NCBI GenBank assembly: GCA_022559845.1
Contig: CM040121.1
Span: forward strand, 348,104,243 to 348,168,242
Reading direction: 5' to 3'
DNA length: 64,000 bases
From: Amorphophallus konjac
Taxonomy: Eukaryota; Streptophyta; Magnoliopsida; Alismatales; Araceae
The notes under the pieces: model-generated
What the model saw: only the letters and a program-made list of their open reading frames with translations
Told to the model about the DNA's origin: nothing
Database searches by the model: none
Shown: piece after piece, positions 1 to 9,628 of the stretch
Position numbering within the stretch: the first letter of the stretch is position 1
Layout: each line of letters opens with the position of its first letter
Position numbers and translations under genes: made by a program

Positions 1-888
1 ATCCTTCATCTTCAGAGGAAGAAGGAAGAGTGTAGGGGGGTAAACCTCCTGAGAGGACCGGTAAAACCGTTAACCCGGCGAGCCAGTAGGTGCGCACTTA
101 ACTTTCCCTTTTGGGCAACTTCAGACCAAATCTCGAGCATTTATAACTCGTGACCCCTTTTGTATAGAATTTGACTTTCAGTCAAAGGGGTTTCATTTGT
201 GGGATCAGGCACGGTTACGACCAGGCTTTTCATTTGACTTTGATTTTGTTCTTCTTTTCTGATTTTTCTTGACAGATTTTTGCGAGGGACATAGTATTTT
301 GACATTATGGAATCCCTCTTGGATGCCTGCGGGGACACTGCCCTCTTCTCGTGCTCTGACCCATGCTCGAGGAATTGGGCCCTACTCCCACCCTAGGGGT
401 TGTGTTTGTGTTTCCCATGCTCAGCGTTTTAAGGGCGCCGGTTGTCTCATTCGGTCGAAGAGAGAGAGAATAAAGATTTAAGCTTTCTGGAGACCTTCTG
501 GGTGAGGCCTCACCATAAGCGATGCTACCGATCTTTTATAGAACACACGTGTACATGCATGTTGCCTTCTTTTAAGGGGGCATAAGCCGAACTAGCCGGA
601 TAGGGATCTTCACAGTTCTGGCAAACCAAGACCTGGAACCTACCAAGTCTTAATAGGCCCTATCCCCACATGGAGGTTGAATGCAATGACTTAACTACAT
701 GGTAATCTCTAGGCATTGGCATTTTGAAATTTTCTATATTTTTTTTCTTCTTTTCATTTCTTCTTTTTTTTTTCTTTTGTTGTTGTATATATACATATTT
801 TTGTTGTTTTCATTATTTTCTGGTATTTTTTTGTTGTTTTTGTTTTCATTCATTTTTTTGTTTTATTTTTGACACTATACACACCTAT
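1..888. other. Region downstream of integrase, no gene seen
   Basis: This stretch follows the integrase of element 1 on the minus strand. It holds a T-rich tract (about 725-870) and low-coding sequence. A 65-codon minus-strand frame at 141-338 has a plausible lysine/arginine-rich composition, but nothing identifies it. I see no LTR edge or polypurine tract that I can support. Confidence 0.4.
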
Positions 889-1976
889 CTAAGGGTAGTA
901 CTTCTTAAGATAAAGCATATTCCATGGGTGGGATAACTCGATCCCCTCAGCATTGACTAGCCTATAGGCGTTGCCATGATGCACAGCCTGAACCACGTAT
1001 GGTCCTTCCCAATTGGGTTGGAGTTTAGAACGTGGGCCGCCATGTTTTACAAAGATTCTTTTCACTACCATCTCTCCAACTTGAAATTTTCTTTCAGTGA
1101 CCTTCTTTTGACAAAAACGTGCGAGTCTATTTTGGTATACCCGAGCATGCTCGGTTGCGGCCAAGCGCTTCTCATATAAGAGTTCCAACTGGGCAAGGAG
1201 AGAATCGCGACGTTCGTCGAGGGGAAGGTCCTTGTCCAATTGTACTCTCAGAGAGGGAACTAAGATCTCGTACGGAACTACTGCCTCCATCCCGTAAGTA
1301 AGGGCGAACGGAGTTTGCCCAGTGGAGGTACGGATTGAAGTGCGATAGGCCCATGAGCTTCAATGAGCTTCTCTGGCCAATCGGAGAATCTACTAGACTC
1401 ACATGTTTTCTTTATGATTTTAATCAAGGTTTTATTCGTGGCCTCTGCTTGACCGTTGCCTTGTGGATAATATGGTGATGAATGATGCAATACAATTTTA
1501 TACCTTTTGCAGAGGTCCTGAAGATCTTGAGAAATGAATTGGGGTCCATTGTCGGTGATGATAGTTCTTGGAATGCCAAACCTGGCGATGACGTTCTTCA
1601 TAATGAACTTGCAGACTGTGGATGCCTTGATTTCCGCATAAGCTTCAGCTTCGGCCCATTTGGTGAAATACTCCGTTGCAATGAGAATGAAGGATTTTTA
1701 TTTAGTAAGGGAGTTGGGATCACCAAGAGGACCAATGATGTCGAATGCCCACATGGACAAAGGCCATGGGAAAGACACTGGATGAAGAGAGGAAGATGGG
1801 GAATGGATCTTATCGGCGTGAAGTTGACACTTGACACACCTACGGACATAGATAGCGCAATCTTCTTCCATAGTGGGCCAGTAAAAGCCTTGCCGAAGGA
1901 TCTTCTTAGCAAGCATTTGGCTGTTCACATGGCCACCGCACACACCTGAGTGTGCTTCCTATACACACTTCCAGAC
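889..1976 (-). pseudogene. Ty3/gypsy integrase, frame-broken
   Basis: Integrase inserts the retrotransposon cDNA into host DNA. The N-terminal zinc-binding HHCC motif is visible (histidines around HSGVCGGH and the pair CVKCQ, about 1976-1840). The first catalytic Asp lies near AFDIIGPLGD. The second and third catalytic residues sit in TDNGPQF and GNGQAE with exactly 35 residues between Asp and Glu (D35E). The C-terminal half (1290-889) reads MEAVVPYEILVPSLRVQ and then the usual WEGPYVV tail motif. The frame breaks near 1690 and again near 1355, where the expected ALWAYRTS stretch is lost, so no intact protein is made. It follows the proline-rich frame directly, with no RT between them. Confidence 0.85.
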
Positions 1977-2125
1977 CTCATTATCATCAAATCATCTTAG
2001 AAGAATAGCAGTGATGCTTCTTTTGTATAGCAATCCCCCAGCTAGGGTGATTTATTATAAAGGAGTGGTAACTAAACCAGAATTAGGTGGGAGATGCCTA
2101 GAAGAATTTACAGGGTGATAAGAAA

Positions 2126-4126
2126 TCAAAGGAAAAGGTAAGGACTAAAGTCTCGAAAGCAATATGAGAACGGGCAGATGCCCGAGAAAATTGATATGAC
2201 ATGAATCGAGTCAGACTCGGGATCAAGATCGAGAGGAATTAGAAATTGATGAATTGAGAGAGGCGAATCCGGAGGGTCGGGATGTAAAAGAGGAAAATCA
2301 GAGGAGAATAGATCCGGAGGTTCCGGAGGAAGAAAATGATGAGGGACGTGATGCCCTAGGAAAAGGTATGCAAAAAGGTAATTTAAATGGATGAAAAGAA
2401 TGAAGGACACAATGCCATGGAAGAACAAAAGGATAAATCGGAAGAAGGAAAGGTCCGGAGACTTCGGACGGATATGAAAAGGTAGGGCGCGATGCCCGAG
2501 GAGGGATGGATAACAAGATGAGAAATCCGGAGGTTCCGGAGGGAGACGAGAGACGGATAAAGATAAGGAATTAAACATGGAGGGGTCTGGAGGTTCCGGA
2601 TGGGGTGGAATGTGAGGGTAGGATAAAGACAAAGAACTAAACAGAGCGGGACCCGGAGGTTCCGGACGAGAAAATAATGAACTAAACAGAGTGGGGTCCG
2701 GAGGTTCCAGACGAGGATGAGAGATGGATAAAGACATGGAATAAAACATAGAGGGGTCCGGAGGTTCCGGACGGGGTTGAATATAGGGGTCCGGAGGCTC
2801 CGGATGAGGTGGGATGTAAGGGTAGGATAAAGACAAGGAACTAAACAGAGCGAGGTCTGAAGGTTCCAGACGGGGTTGAATATAGGGGTCCGAAGATTCG
2901 GGACGAGGTGGAAGGTAAGGATCCGGAGGCTCCGGAGGGATATGAATGTGAGGGTCCAAAGACCCTAGAACAGAGGAGGAGCTTGATTGCGTAGATCTTG
3001 ATGATGAAAAACGTCCCCTCAACCAATGGATCGCCCATAAAAAGAAGTAGAATAACATTACAAGCAGTGATGGAATGTGATATGAAGTAGATGGGCTATA
3101 GGATGGCTCCTCCACAGGGGATTTATCACCCTTAAGCTCCACTTTATGCTTTCCCTTCTTGCTGGTGGATACTCTCTCATAGTGTGGCCTCTCAACCTTC
3201 AACATGACTTCTTGACCTCTTGACCTTGCATGCCGATCCCAATTATGCGCCCCAAAAGACAGCCTGGTCCTTCTTTGACCAACTGGCTCGATTGGTGCAG
3301 TCAAGGCCCATGGGCTCTCATATGATGGACTCTTAATAAGATCCCTTGGACGTTCGGAAGCGAACGGTAACTCCCTTGGCAAATGATGATAGCAAAAATT
3401 TGAGAGTTCCGCTTGTGCAGTAGGGATCTTGACATGGAATGGCTCCTTTAGAAATAACTCCCTTGATAAATGGATGGTATCTATTATTGAGAGTTTGACC
3501 TTCGGCATAAAGGGCTTCTTATTTGATGCACTGCTCAAGGGCGTTGGATTATCATGTGTGAATATGCTTGGTTGCATAGGCGTTCGCCCCTTGCATGGAA
3601 GTTGGTAAGGAGTAGACAAAACGTCAAAAGCTTCCAACAAGGAGCGGCCTGACCCACCCCTGAGCATAGAATTCATCATCTCCTCGGCAGTAGAATGTGT
3701 CATCACTATGCATGAGGAGATCCCCTTCTTTTCATTGGCCATTTGGACTATGACCGAACAAGGGGTAATAAGGGCCTTGAAAGCATGTTGGCCAATGAGT
3801 AACGTGATCGTTATTGTTTTGGCCCTTGATTTACTTAGCACCAATTCCTGAGAGTCCTTTTTGATGGACATTGGTGCAGATGGAGATTCGGCCTTCTCAA
3901 AGGTGACCGGTATAAGAACTCGAATTGGCATTCGGCATATGAAATCTTGAATTTTGAACGGCATAGCCGTAACCGAATTCTTCTTGTCCGATTCTTGATC
4001 ATCATCTTTGGCACATGTATTTATAAGAATACACCCACTCTGAGAGGTGATACAAAGAGGTGAGTCAGAAACAACATGATCGGACAATGGAGGTTCAATG
4101 GAAGGGGTAGATGGAAGTTGAAACAC
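2126..4126 (-). CDS. Proline-rich uncharacterised retroelement ORF, downstream part
   Basis: I do not recognise this protein. It continues in the same frame as the ORF at 4142-5938; a single TAA at 4142-4144 separates them. The N-terminal third is ordinary-looking sequence. At about residues 346-372 there is a hydrophobic stretch (LLVMLFYFFLWAIHW), and a second one lies near residues 560-594. Between them are many repeats of the type PEPPDPYIPP/PEPPDPSMF, matching a DNA repeat built on GGTCCGGAGGTTCCGG. The position between leader and integrase is where gag-pol would normally sit. The family is unknown; a membrane role would be a guess from hydrophobicity only. Confidence 0.55.
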   Translation of the reverse strand: MFQLPSTPSIEPPLSDHVVSDSPLCITSQSGCILINTCAKDDDQESDKKNSVTAMPFKIQDFICRMPIRVLIPVTFEKAESPSAPMSIKKDSQELVLSKSRAKTITITLLIGQHAFKALITPCSVIVQMANEKKGISSCIVMTHSTAEEMMNSMLRGGSGRSLLEAFDVLSTPYQLPCKGRTPMQPSIFTHDNPTPLSSASNKKPFMPKVKLSIIDTIHLSRELFLKEPFHVKIPTAQAELSNFCYHHLPRELPFASERPRDLIKSPSYESPWALTAPIEPVGQRRTRLSFGAHNWDRHARSRGQEVMLKVERPHYERVSTSKKGKHKVELKGDKSPVEEPSYSPSTSYHIPSLLVMLFYFFLWAIHWLRGRFSSSRSTQSSSSSVLGSLDPHIHIPPEPPDPYLPPRPESSDPYIQPRLEPSDLALFSSLSLSYPYIPPHPEPPDPYIQPRPEPPDPSMFYSMSLSISHPRLEPPDPTLFSSLFSRPEPPGPALFSSLSLSYPHIPPHPEPPDPSMFNSLSLSVSRLPPEPPDFSSCYPSLLGHRALPFHIRPKSPDLSFFRFILLFFHGIVSFILFIHLNYLFAYLFLGHHVPHHFLPPEPPDLFSSDFPLLHPDPPDSPLSIHQFLIPLDLDPESDSIHVISIFSGICPFSYCFRDFSPYLFL
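2300..2990. repeat. Coding minisatellite (GGTCCGGAGG-based) in proline-rich ORF
   Basis: Imperfect tandem repeats share the core TCCGGAGGTTCCGGA and vary between them. On the minus strand they encode repeated Pro-Glu-Pro-Pro-Asp modules. Spacing is irregular (roughly 40-100 bp). The core TCCGGA is itself palindromic. Confidence 0.75.
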
Positions 4127-4141
4127 AGCGAGCTTCTTCTC

Positions 4142-5938
4142 TTACTCGGGAGCAGATGAGGTTGACTCGGGTGCAAAAATGGATGGGCCCTGCTCAGGGT
4201 TAGCCACGAATTTGGGTAAGGGGTCAAGTGGAGGAGTAAGAGGGGTTGGGTTTGAAGTTATAGGGATGGTGGAAGCGTGAAGTGGCGGAGGCGAGATGGA
4301 GGCAACAGGCTCAGCGGGTAATAGAGGTTCAATGGAATGGGTTGTAAAAAGAGTAGGTGGAGGTTGAAACACGACGAGCTTCTCCTCCTGCTCGGGAGCA
4401 GACGAGGTTGGCTCGGGTGCAAAAATAGATGGGCCCTGCTCTGGACTAATCACGGGTTTGGGTATGAGGTTGAGTGGAGGAATAGGAATGGTTGGATTCG
4501 GAGTTACAAGGCTAGTGGAGGTTTTAGGTGGAGACGATGGAGGATTACTTGGTTGGGGACAAGGGTTAATAGAAGGCTCCATGGAGGTTTTAGGTGAAGG
4601 CGATGAAGGATTACTTGGTTGGGAACAAGGGTTAATGGAATGTTGAGTGGAATCCAATGGTGCGGGGGTTAATTGTGCAATTAAAGGGGTAACAGTAGAA
4701 GACTTGGTGTGTAGGAAGCTTCGAGTTTTGGTAGTACACGAAGGGTTTAGGGTAGGAGGTGATTCATGATGCATTGACGCGGGTTGTTGAAGTATTGACC
4801 CATCATCGTAGCACCATGATGTCTCATATGTAGGGGTAGGGCTAATGGCTTCATCCTGAGTAGGGGGTTCTTGTGGGGGCAGTGGAAGAGGGAAGCGAAG
4901 AAAACTCGGAGTAGCTGTATATTTAAAATCTTCATAAATTTCATCATGTGCCACTTCCAATTCTTTATGATCATCAAGCTCAAATGGACGCCATGGTGGA
5001 GGCGTGTTGATGAGTGGAGATGGTGTATATTGACATAAAGGATTTTGTGAATATGAATGTGGATGTGGAGACGGAGAGCAGTATGGATTAGTGTGATGAA
5101 TGAGTGAATGTGGATGTGGAGGCGGAGAGCCGTATGGATTAGTGTGATGAATGAGTGGTAGATAGACGGCGTCCACTTGATTGTAACGACTTGGAAGGCT
5201 ATCTTGCTCACTCATATCCCAGATGCCGTACTCATCTCTTCTCTCCTTCCAATCCTTCTCCATTTTGGTAATATTATTCATGAAAGCATGAAGGGGATTG
5301 GCTTGAGGAGGAGTAGGAAGAGGTCGCGGACTCGCGATCCTCTTTAATTGTTCCTCCATTTGATCAATTTTATCAATGATAGCTTGTTGGAGAGGTGTGA
5401 CTCGTGAAGTTGAGAGTCGACTTTGAGACTTTGGAGGGGCGGCTTGACATGAAGGCCGTGAAGGAGAAAGGGAGTAAGGTTTGCCCATGGAATGACCCGG
5501 TCGAACCGGGGTAAGAGGGATGGCCAGATTTTGGGGCCATGAGAGATGCTGAAATGAGGGAGGTGGTTGGCCCATGTGGTCCTCAAAAGGAGCAGCAAGA
5601 GGACCACCTATAGCGCATGGATGACCTAGGGGAGAGGTAGAAGTAGAACCCCTCTTAATGATAGCCTGGATGGCTTCAAGTTGTTGAGGAGTAAGGGAGT
5701 CGATGTGAGGAGCTAGGACATCTAAGGCATGGGGAGCACTAATGGAGGAGGAAGCTCCCCCGATAGTAGCCTGTACTCCATAAGAGCACTCATATGATGG
5801 ACCGTCCATGGGCTGGATGTGTGGCTCACACTGGTATCCCCGATCTGAGTTATAGACTCCATAGGAGTCGTGACCTGGGTCACGCATTTGGGACTCATAG
5901 GTGTCGGCCTTGAAAACATTATGATTATACGTAGCCAT
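4142..5938 (-). CDS. Proline/serine-rich uncharacterised retroelement ORF, upstream part
   Basis: The ATG at 5938 (MATYNHNVFKADTYESQM) is chosen because codons upstream of it start only with a non-ATG codon. The protein is rich in Pro, Ser and His with Tyr-rich N-terminal motifs (YESQM, YECSYG) and a short helical segment (LTPQQLEAIQAIIKR). The last third contains a duplicated module with EQGPSIFAPE. In the first copy this module continues EQEEKL; in the second the Gln is a TAA stop. The ORF thus ends inside its own internal duplication, and the frame continues for another 660 codons. Start to final stop is about 1,271 codons. No known domain can be named. Confidence 0.55.
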   Translation of the reverse strand: MATYNHNVFKADTYESQMRDPGHDSYGVYNSDRGYQCEPHIQPMDGPSYECSYGVQATIGGASSSISAPHALDVLAPHIDSLTPQQLEAIQAIIKRGSTSTSPLGHPCAIGGPLAAPFEDHMGQPPPSFQHLSWPQNLAIPLTPVRPGHSMGKPYSLSPSRPSCQAAPPKSQSRLSTSRVTPLQQAIIDKIDQMEEQLKRIASPRPLPTPPQANPLHAFMNNITKMEKDWKERRDEYGIWDMSEQDSLPSRYNQVDAVYLPLIHHTNPYGSPPPHPHSLIHHTNPYCSPSPHPHSYSQNPLCQYTPSPLINTPPPWRPFELDDHKELEVAHDEIYEDFKYTATPSFLRFPLPLPPQEPPTQDEAISPTPTYETSWCYDDGSILQQPASMHHESPPTLNPSCTTKTRSFLHTKSSTVTPLIAQLTPAPLDSTQHSINPCSQPSNPSSPSPKTSMEPSINPCPQPSNPPSSPPKTSTSLVTPNPTIPIPPLNLIPKPVISPEQGPSIFAPEPTSSAPEQEEKLVVFQPPPTLFTTHSIEPLLPAEPVASISPPPLHASTIPITSNPTPLTPPLDPLPKFVANPEQGPSIFAPESTSSAPE

Positions 5939-5983
5939 CCATAACAATCTTTTGAGAGCATAATAGCAAACACCAGCAAACAA

Positions 5984-6845
5984 TTAACAGAGATTAGCAG
6001 ACAAGTGAATGCTTTACGTCCTTTTTTTTGTTTTTATTTTAACTTTTTCTTTTGTCTTTTTTTTAACAAATGTAAAAATTCACACAAAAATTGCAAAAGT
6101 CCTAGTTACACCTTTGTTTTACCGCCGTGTGAACTAGGGACTCTCGTCTCACCACGGATATGTAACTAACTTCGGGGTACTTCAGTGGTACAACCTGCCC
6201 AGTGAACGAAGAGGGAATCCTTCGATGTTAGGGACTTACGGAGGTCCCGATGGAGGAGATCCTAGTCTGTCGAGAGGAATTCCCGACGGAGAGTCCTTCC
6301 TTCACCGAGAGGTTAATCCTTAGAAAAAGTAAAAAAAAGAAAGAAAAGGGGGTAAATGCATGAAATGTGGTGCTGGATAAAAGATATGTAACACACAGAT
6401 GGACCAGAGATAAGCACACAAATATAACAGATGTATAGTAGTGATATAAAAAGAATATAACAACAATAAATAGATAGAGGAAGATATAGCCGTTCTACTT
6501 TCCAAGACAACACAGACTTAAAAATGACAAAAGAGGGGACTAAGGGGTGTGCACGTGGTGCACGAAGGGGATGACACAGCGCACGCGGGCGCAATAAGAA
6601 GGGGGACACACGAGGGTGCCAAGTGGAGGGAGCACACGTGGGTGCTGAGTGGAGGGGCACACGCGGGTGCCGAGATAACGTAGACCTCGAAGTAATCACA
6701 AAGGACCGGGGGAGTGCACGTGGTGCACGAGGGAAATGATGTAGCGCACGTGGGCGCAATAGGGAGGGGCACACGCGGGTGCCGAAAGAAGGGAGGCACA
6801 CGTGGGTGCCGAGAGTTCAGGGGTAACCCAAAAAAGCAAAAAGAA
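5984..6845. other. Leader of element 1 with GTGC-rich repeats
   Basis: Non-coding stretch between the primer-binding site and the proline-rich ORF. It has T-rich sequence at 6020-6065 and, at 6540-6800, two copies about 166 bp apart of a segment with GTGCACGTGGTGCACGA plus several GGGGCACACGCGGGTGCCG units. Frames here read only low-complexity Cys/His/Pro-rich peptides. Confidence 0.5.
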
Positions 6846-6864
6846 GGTCCCACCGTGATCGCCA
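6846..6864 (-). promoter_or_regulatory. Candidate primer-binding site, element 1
   Basis: On the minus strand this reads TGGCGATCACGGTGGGACC, starting with the TGG expected opposite a tRNA CCA end and lying three bases from the LTR edge at 6868. The final GGTGGGACC is shared with the primer-binding site of the giant element at 35,965-35,983. I do not name the primer tRNA. Confidence 0.6.
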
Positions 6865-7635
6865 ATCTGTAGAGGCCGAGGAATCCACTCAAGGAGAAGA
6901 AAACGAACTAAACTACGGACTATCAAGCGACTAAAAATTAAGAAGGATCATGAAACGTGCCAATATGAGGAAAGAGCATACGTAGGATGCTAAAGGGATG
7001 TGATCGCCAGAGAGGTTACCTCAAAGAAACGAAATGATCACGTGTACCTTGTATTGAGCGCGGAGATTGTGACTCCTCGAGAGCGGGAAATGGCAGGTTG
7101 CTTCTTCCTCCCCCTTCGACCGGCCGACGGAGAAGGCTTTCCTCAAGTACCCTTGCAAAACAACGACAAATAAGTAACGAGTAGATCAGAAAGACGAAGG
7201 TGTAGTATTCAAATTCTAATGACGCAAGTAACGAAATGATGGCAAGACACACACCTGGTTGGTGTTGTCTTTTAAACCCCTCTCGGACACGAGTAGGAGG
7301 AAAATGCTTATGATGAATGGCAATTATTCCGACGTAGAAACGGAAAGAGACTCCCTCATAAAAGGGGGGGGATAGAAGATATGATATGATGAATGCGAGA
7401 TAACTAGGAAAGAAGAGGAGATAATGGCTTATTGGATGGTCGATGGTGAGATCCGGCAGAGCTTCGGCAGCGTAGGGACGGCGAGGTAGCGCAGTGGGCG
7501 AAGGCGGCCTCTCTCCTGTGAGCACTGGCACCCGACGATCCGGCAGGACCTCCCCTACAAAACACCCACGGGTTAGGAATAGAATCTGGCAGCCTCTCGA
7601 CGCTCTTTTTTTTGACCGAACTGAGGGGGTAGGCC

Positions 7636-7650
7636 TCTATTTATAGAGGT
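7636..7650 (-). promoter_or_regulatory. TATA box of element 1 LTR
   Basis: The minus strand reads CCTCTATAAATAGAGG, a TATA box inside a short palindrome. It sits between the repeat array (upstream, U3) and the leader side of the LTR, as expected for a retroelement core promoter. Confidence 0.65.
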
Positions 7651-7660
7651 CGGGAGGATG

Positions 7661-8520
7661 GGGGCGTCCAGAGGCCTGGACGCCTCCATAACTTGGATTT
7701 TCTTCAAACGATAGACTGAGCCACGCTCAGTCGATGGTCAGGGTCGCCTGTGAGCTGGTTGATGGAGGCGTCCAGGGGCCTGGACGCTCCATATCTTTGA
7801 TTTTATTCAAACGACAGACTGAGCAACGGTCAGTCAATGGCCGGGGGTCGCCCGTGAGCTGGTTGATGGAGGCATCCAGGGGCCTAGATGCCTCCATAAC
7901 TTAGATTTTATTCAAACGACAGGCTGAGCAACGGTCAGTCGATGGCCCGGGGTCGCCCGTGAGCTGGTTGATGGAGGCGTCCAGGGGCCTGGACGCCTCC
8001 ATAACTTGGATTTTATTCAAACGACAGGCTGAGCAACGGTCAGTCGATGGCCCGGGGTCGCCCGTGAGCTGGTTGATGGAGGCGTCCAGGGGCCTGGACG
8101 CCTCCATAACTTGGATTTTATTCAAATGACAGGCTGAGCAACGGTCAGTCGATGGGCCGGGGTCACCCGTGAACTGGTTGATGGAGGCGTCCAAGGGCCT
8201 GGACGCTTCCATAACTTGGATTTTATTTAAACGACAGGCTGAGCAACGGTCAGTCGATGGCCCGAGGTCGCCCGTGAGCTATTTGATGGAGGCGTCCAGG
8301 GGCCTGGACGCTTCCATAACTTGGATTTTATTCAAACGACAGGCTGAGCAACGGGGGTCGATGGCCCGGGGTCGCCCGTGAGCTGGTTGATGGAGGCGTC
8401 CAGGGGCCTGGACGCCTCCATGAAATTATAAATATTTTTTGTTCAATCTTATATATATATATTTTTGTCATTATTTTGTATTGATGGAGGCGTCCAGGAG
8501 CCTGGACGCCTCCATGATGA
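7661..8520. repeat. 105-bp tandem repeat with embedded 13-15 bp palindrome
   Basis: GATGGAGGCG starts at 7761, 7865, 7970, 8075, 8180, 8285 and 8389, a period of 104-105 bp. A degenerate copy lies at about 7663 and an isolated one at 8483. Each unit has the inverted repeat GGAGGCGTCCAGG / CCTGGACGCCTCC around a 2-base spacer, often extended by AT...AT. The remainder of the unit includes AGGCTGAGCAACGGTCAGTCGATGG-like sequence. The array lies just upstream of the TATA box in U3. Confidence 0.9.
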
Positions 8521-9628
8521 CCCCCGGATTCCCCCGAAAAGGGCGTCGGCAATCGTCCGTTAGGCATTTTCCTGGTCCCAGCAACTTCTGATGCATGCGA
8601 TTGATGTTGATGCCGTTCGAATGTCGCATGATTTCCACAACGAGGCGGTTTCCAGATGTTGAAGGAGCGTTACGCTACTCACCCAGAAAACGAGAGAAGA
8701 TTCAAAGATAGGAAACACCCAAGTGATTCAAAATGCGGAAGCCGCTGCGGGGCATCGCGTGGTAATATGAGATTTTCTCAGGGGACGTCAGGAATAGCGT
8801 GTCTACAGGGACATTCACGGATTTGCCAGGATATCTTCTGTTGCTTCCACCGTCGATGCATGCCTCGCCGCTGCGCTGTCGAACGGAGGTGGAGACAAGG
8901 GTTGGGGCATTGAATGCCCTACTCTCTCGACTCTGTGCCCGAAGCTGACAAGAGAACAGAGTATCGGAGGATGGATGGGATGGCATTTGAGTTAAATCGG
9001 CGCGGTGTTGTGTGCGCCAGATTAACAACATACAAAGAGGCACGCCGGATTGCAGCCAAGATGGGGCACGCCGGTTTAATGGCCATAGGAGGGGCACGCC
9101 GATTTAAGGCCCAAGCAAGGGCGCGCCGGTTTAAGTGCAGGCCGCGCCGGTTAAGACTTCGTCTCGACTTCACGGCTATTCGAACAGATGCTTGTCCTCT
9201 CGTGTTGCTTTAGTCGTAATGCACCGCCGTCAGGGTGTTTAGTTCAGGGCCTCTGAATCCCGATTCAGAACTTTGAGTGATCTCCGGCGCGTGCCGAACA
9301 TGTGTTCGAATTCTTGAGTTTCTTTTGATTCGGCCTTCGGTAATGCCGACTGGAGAGTCGGGGCCATCTCTTCAGCCCGAGGGGCTTCTTTGTTGGGTGG
9401 CGGAGCACCGGGTAGGTATTCCTCCTGCTTGGAGGAGGCATAGGGTTTATTCGGCCTTTCCGTCTTCGACTCACTCTCGAGTGCTGAGACGTGCATGTCG
9501 TATGATCCTCATCATTTTTTTGATGTCCACACCGCCCAATCCATTAGGGCCTGCTAGTGAGACACTAACCTTTATGGTTTTCAGTCTCTTTGCCTTTGTT
9601 TATGACATTTCTGAGATTATCTTTGCAG
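8521..9628. other. U3 edge and unassigned sequence before PMD gene A
   Basis: No gene is supported. 8521-9240 probably belongs to the LTR of element 1. 9240-9628 may be the truncated beginning of gene A; it ends in a good splice acceptor (ATTATCTTTGCAG, ending 9628). An 85-codon minus-strand frame at 9239-9496 has protein-like composition, but I cannot assign it. Confidence 0.4.

Larger units (their letters stand above)
1..9240 (-). mobile_element. Tat-like Ty3/gypsy element 1 (5' part; 3' LTR outside window)
   Basis: A minus-strand LTR retrotransposon. Read from high to low coordinates it has a 5' LTR (6868 to about 9.2 kb), a primer-binding site (6846-6864), a leader, a very long proline-rich frame (5938-2126), and a decayed integrase (1976-889). 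No reverse transcriptase or RNase H can be found between the proline-rich frame and the integrase, so the element looks non-autonomous or internally deleted. The 3' LTR must lie left of position 1. The right edge near 9.2 kb is approximate because without the second LTR I cannot fix the end or the target duplication. The family call rests on the integrase and on a primer-binding site resembling that of the giant element. Confidence 0.7.
6868..9240 (-). repeat. 5' LTR of element 1 (right edge approximate)
   Basis: The plus-strand edge TGTAGAGGCC at 6868 is the 3' end of the LTR on the minus strand (ends ...CA) and is followed by a primer-binding site. The TATA box on the minus strand is near 7640. 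U3 contains a 105-bp tandem array with palindromes. The rest of U3 (8520-9200) has several copies of a GGCACGCCGGTTTAA-like motif at 9040-9160. The far edge is uncertain: candidate CA ends lie near 9220-9240. Confidence 0.6.

Noticed and set aside
2126..4126. Envelope-like gene because of hydrophobic segments
   Set aside because: It lies before integrase, not between pol and the 3' LTR; no signal peptide or cleavage site is seen, and the hydrophobic parts are only suggestive.
7661..8520. Regular repeats resembling a CRISPR array
   Set aside because: Units are 105 bp and repeat along their whole length with no unique spacers, in a plant LTR beside a TATA box.
9239..9496. Possible organelle-derived or host exon on the minus strand
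   Set aside because: Protein-like composition only; I could not match it to any named gene, and it overlaps the probable start of PMD copy A.
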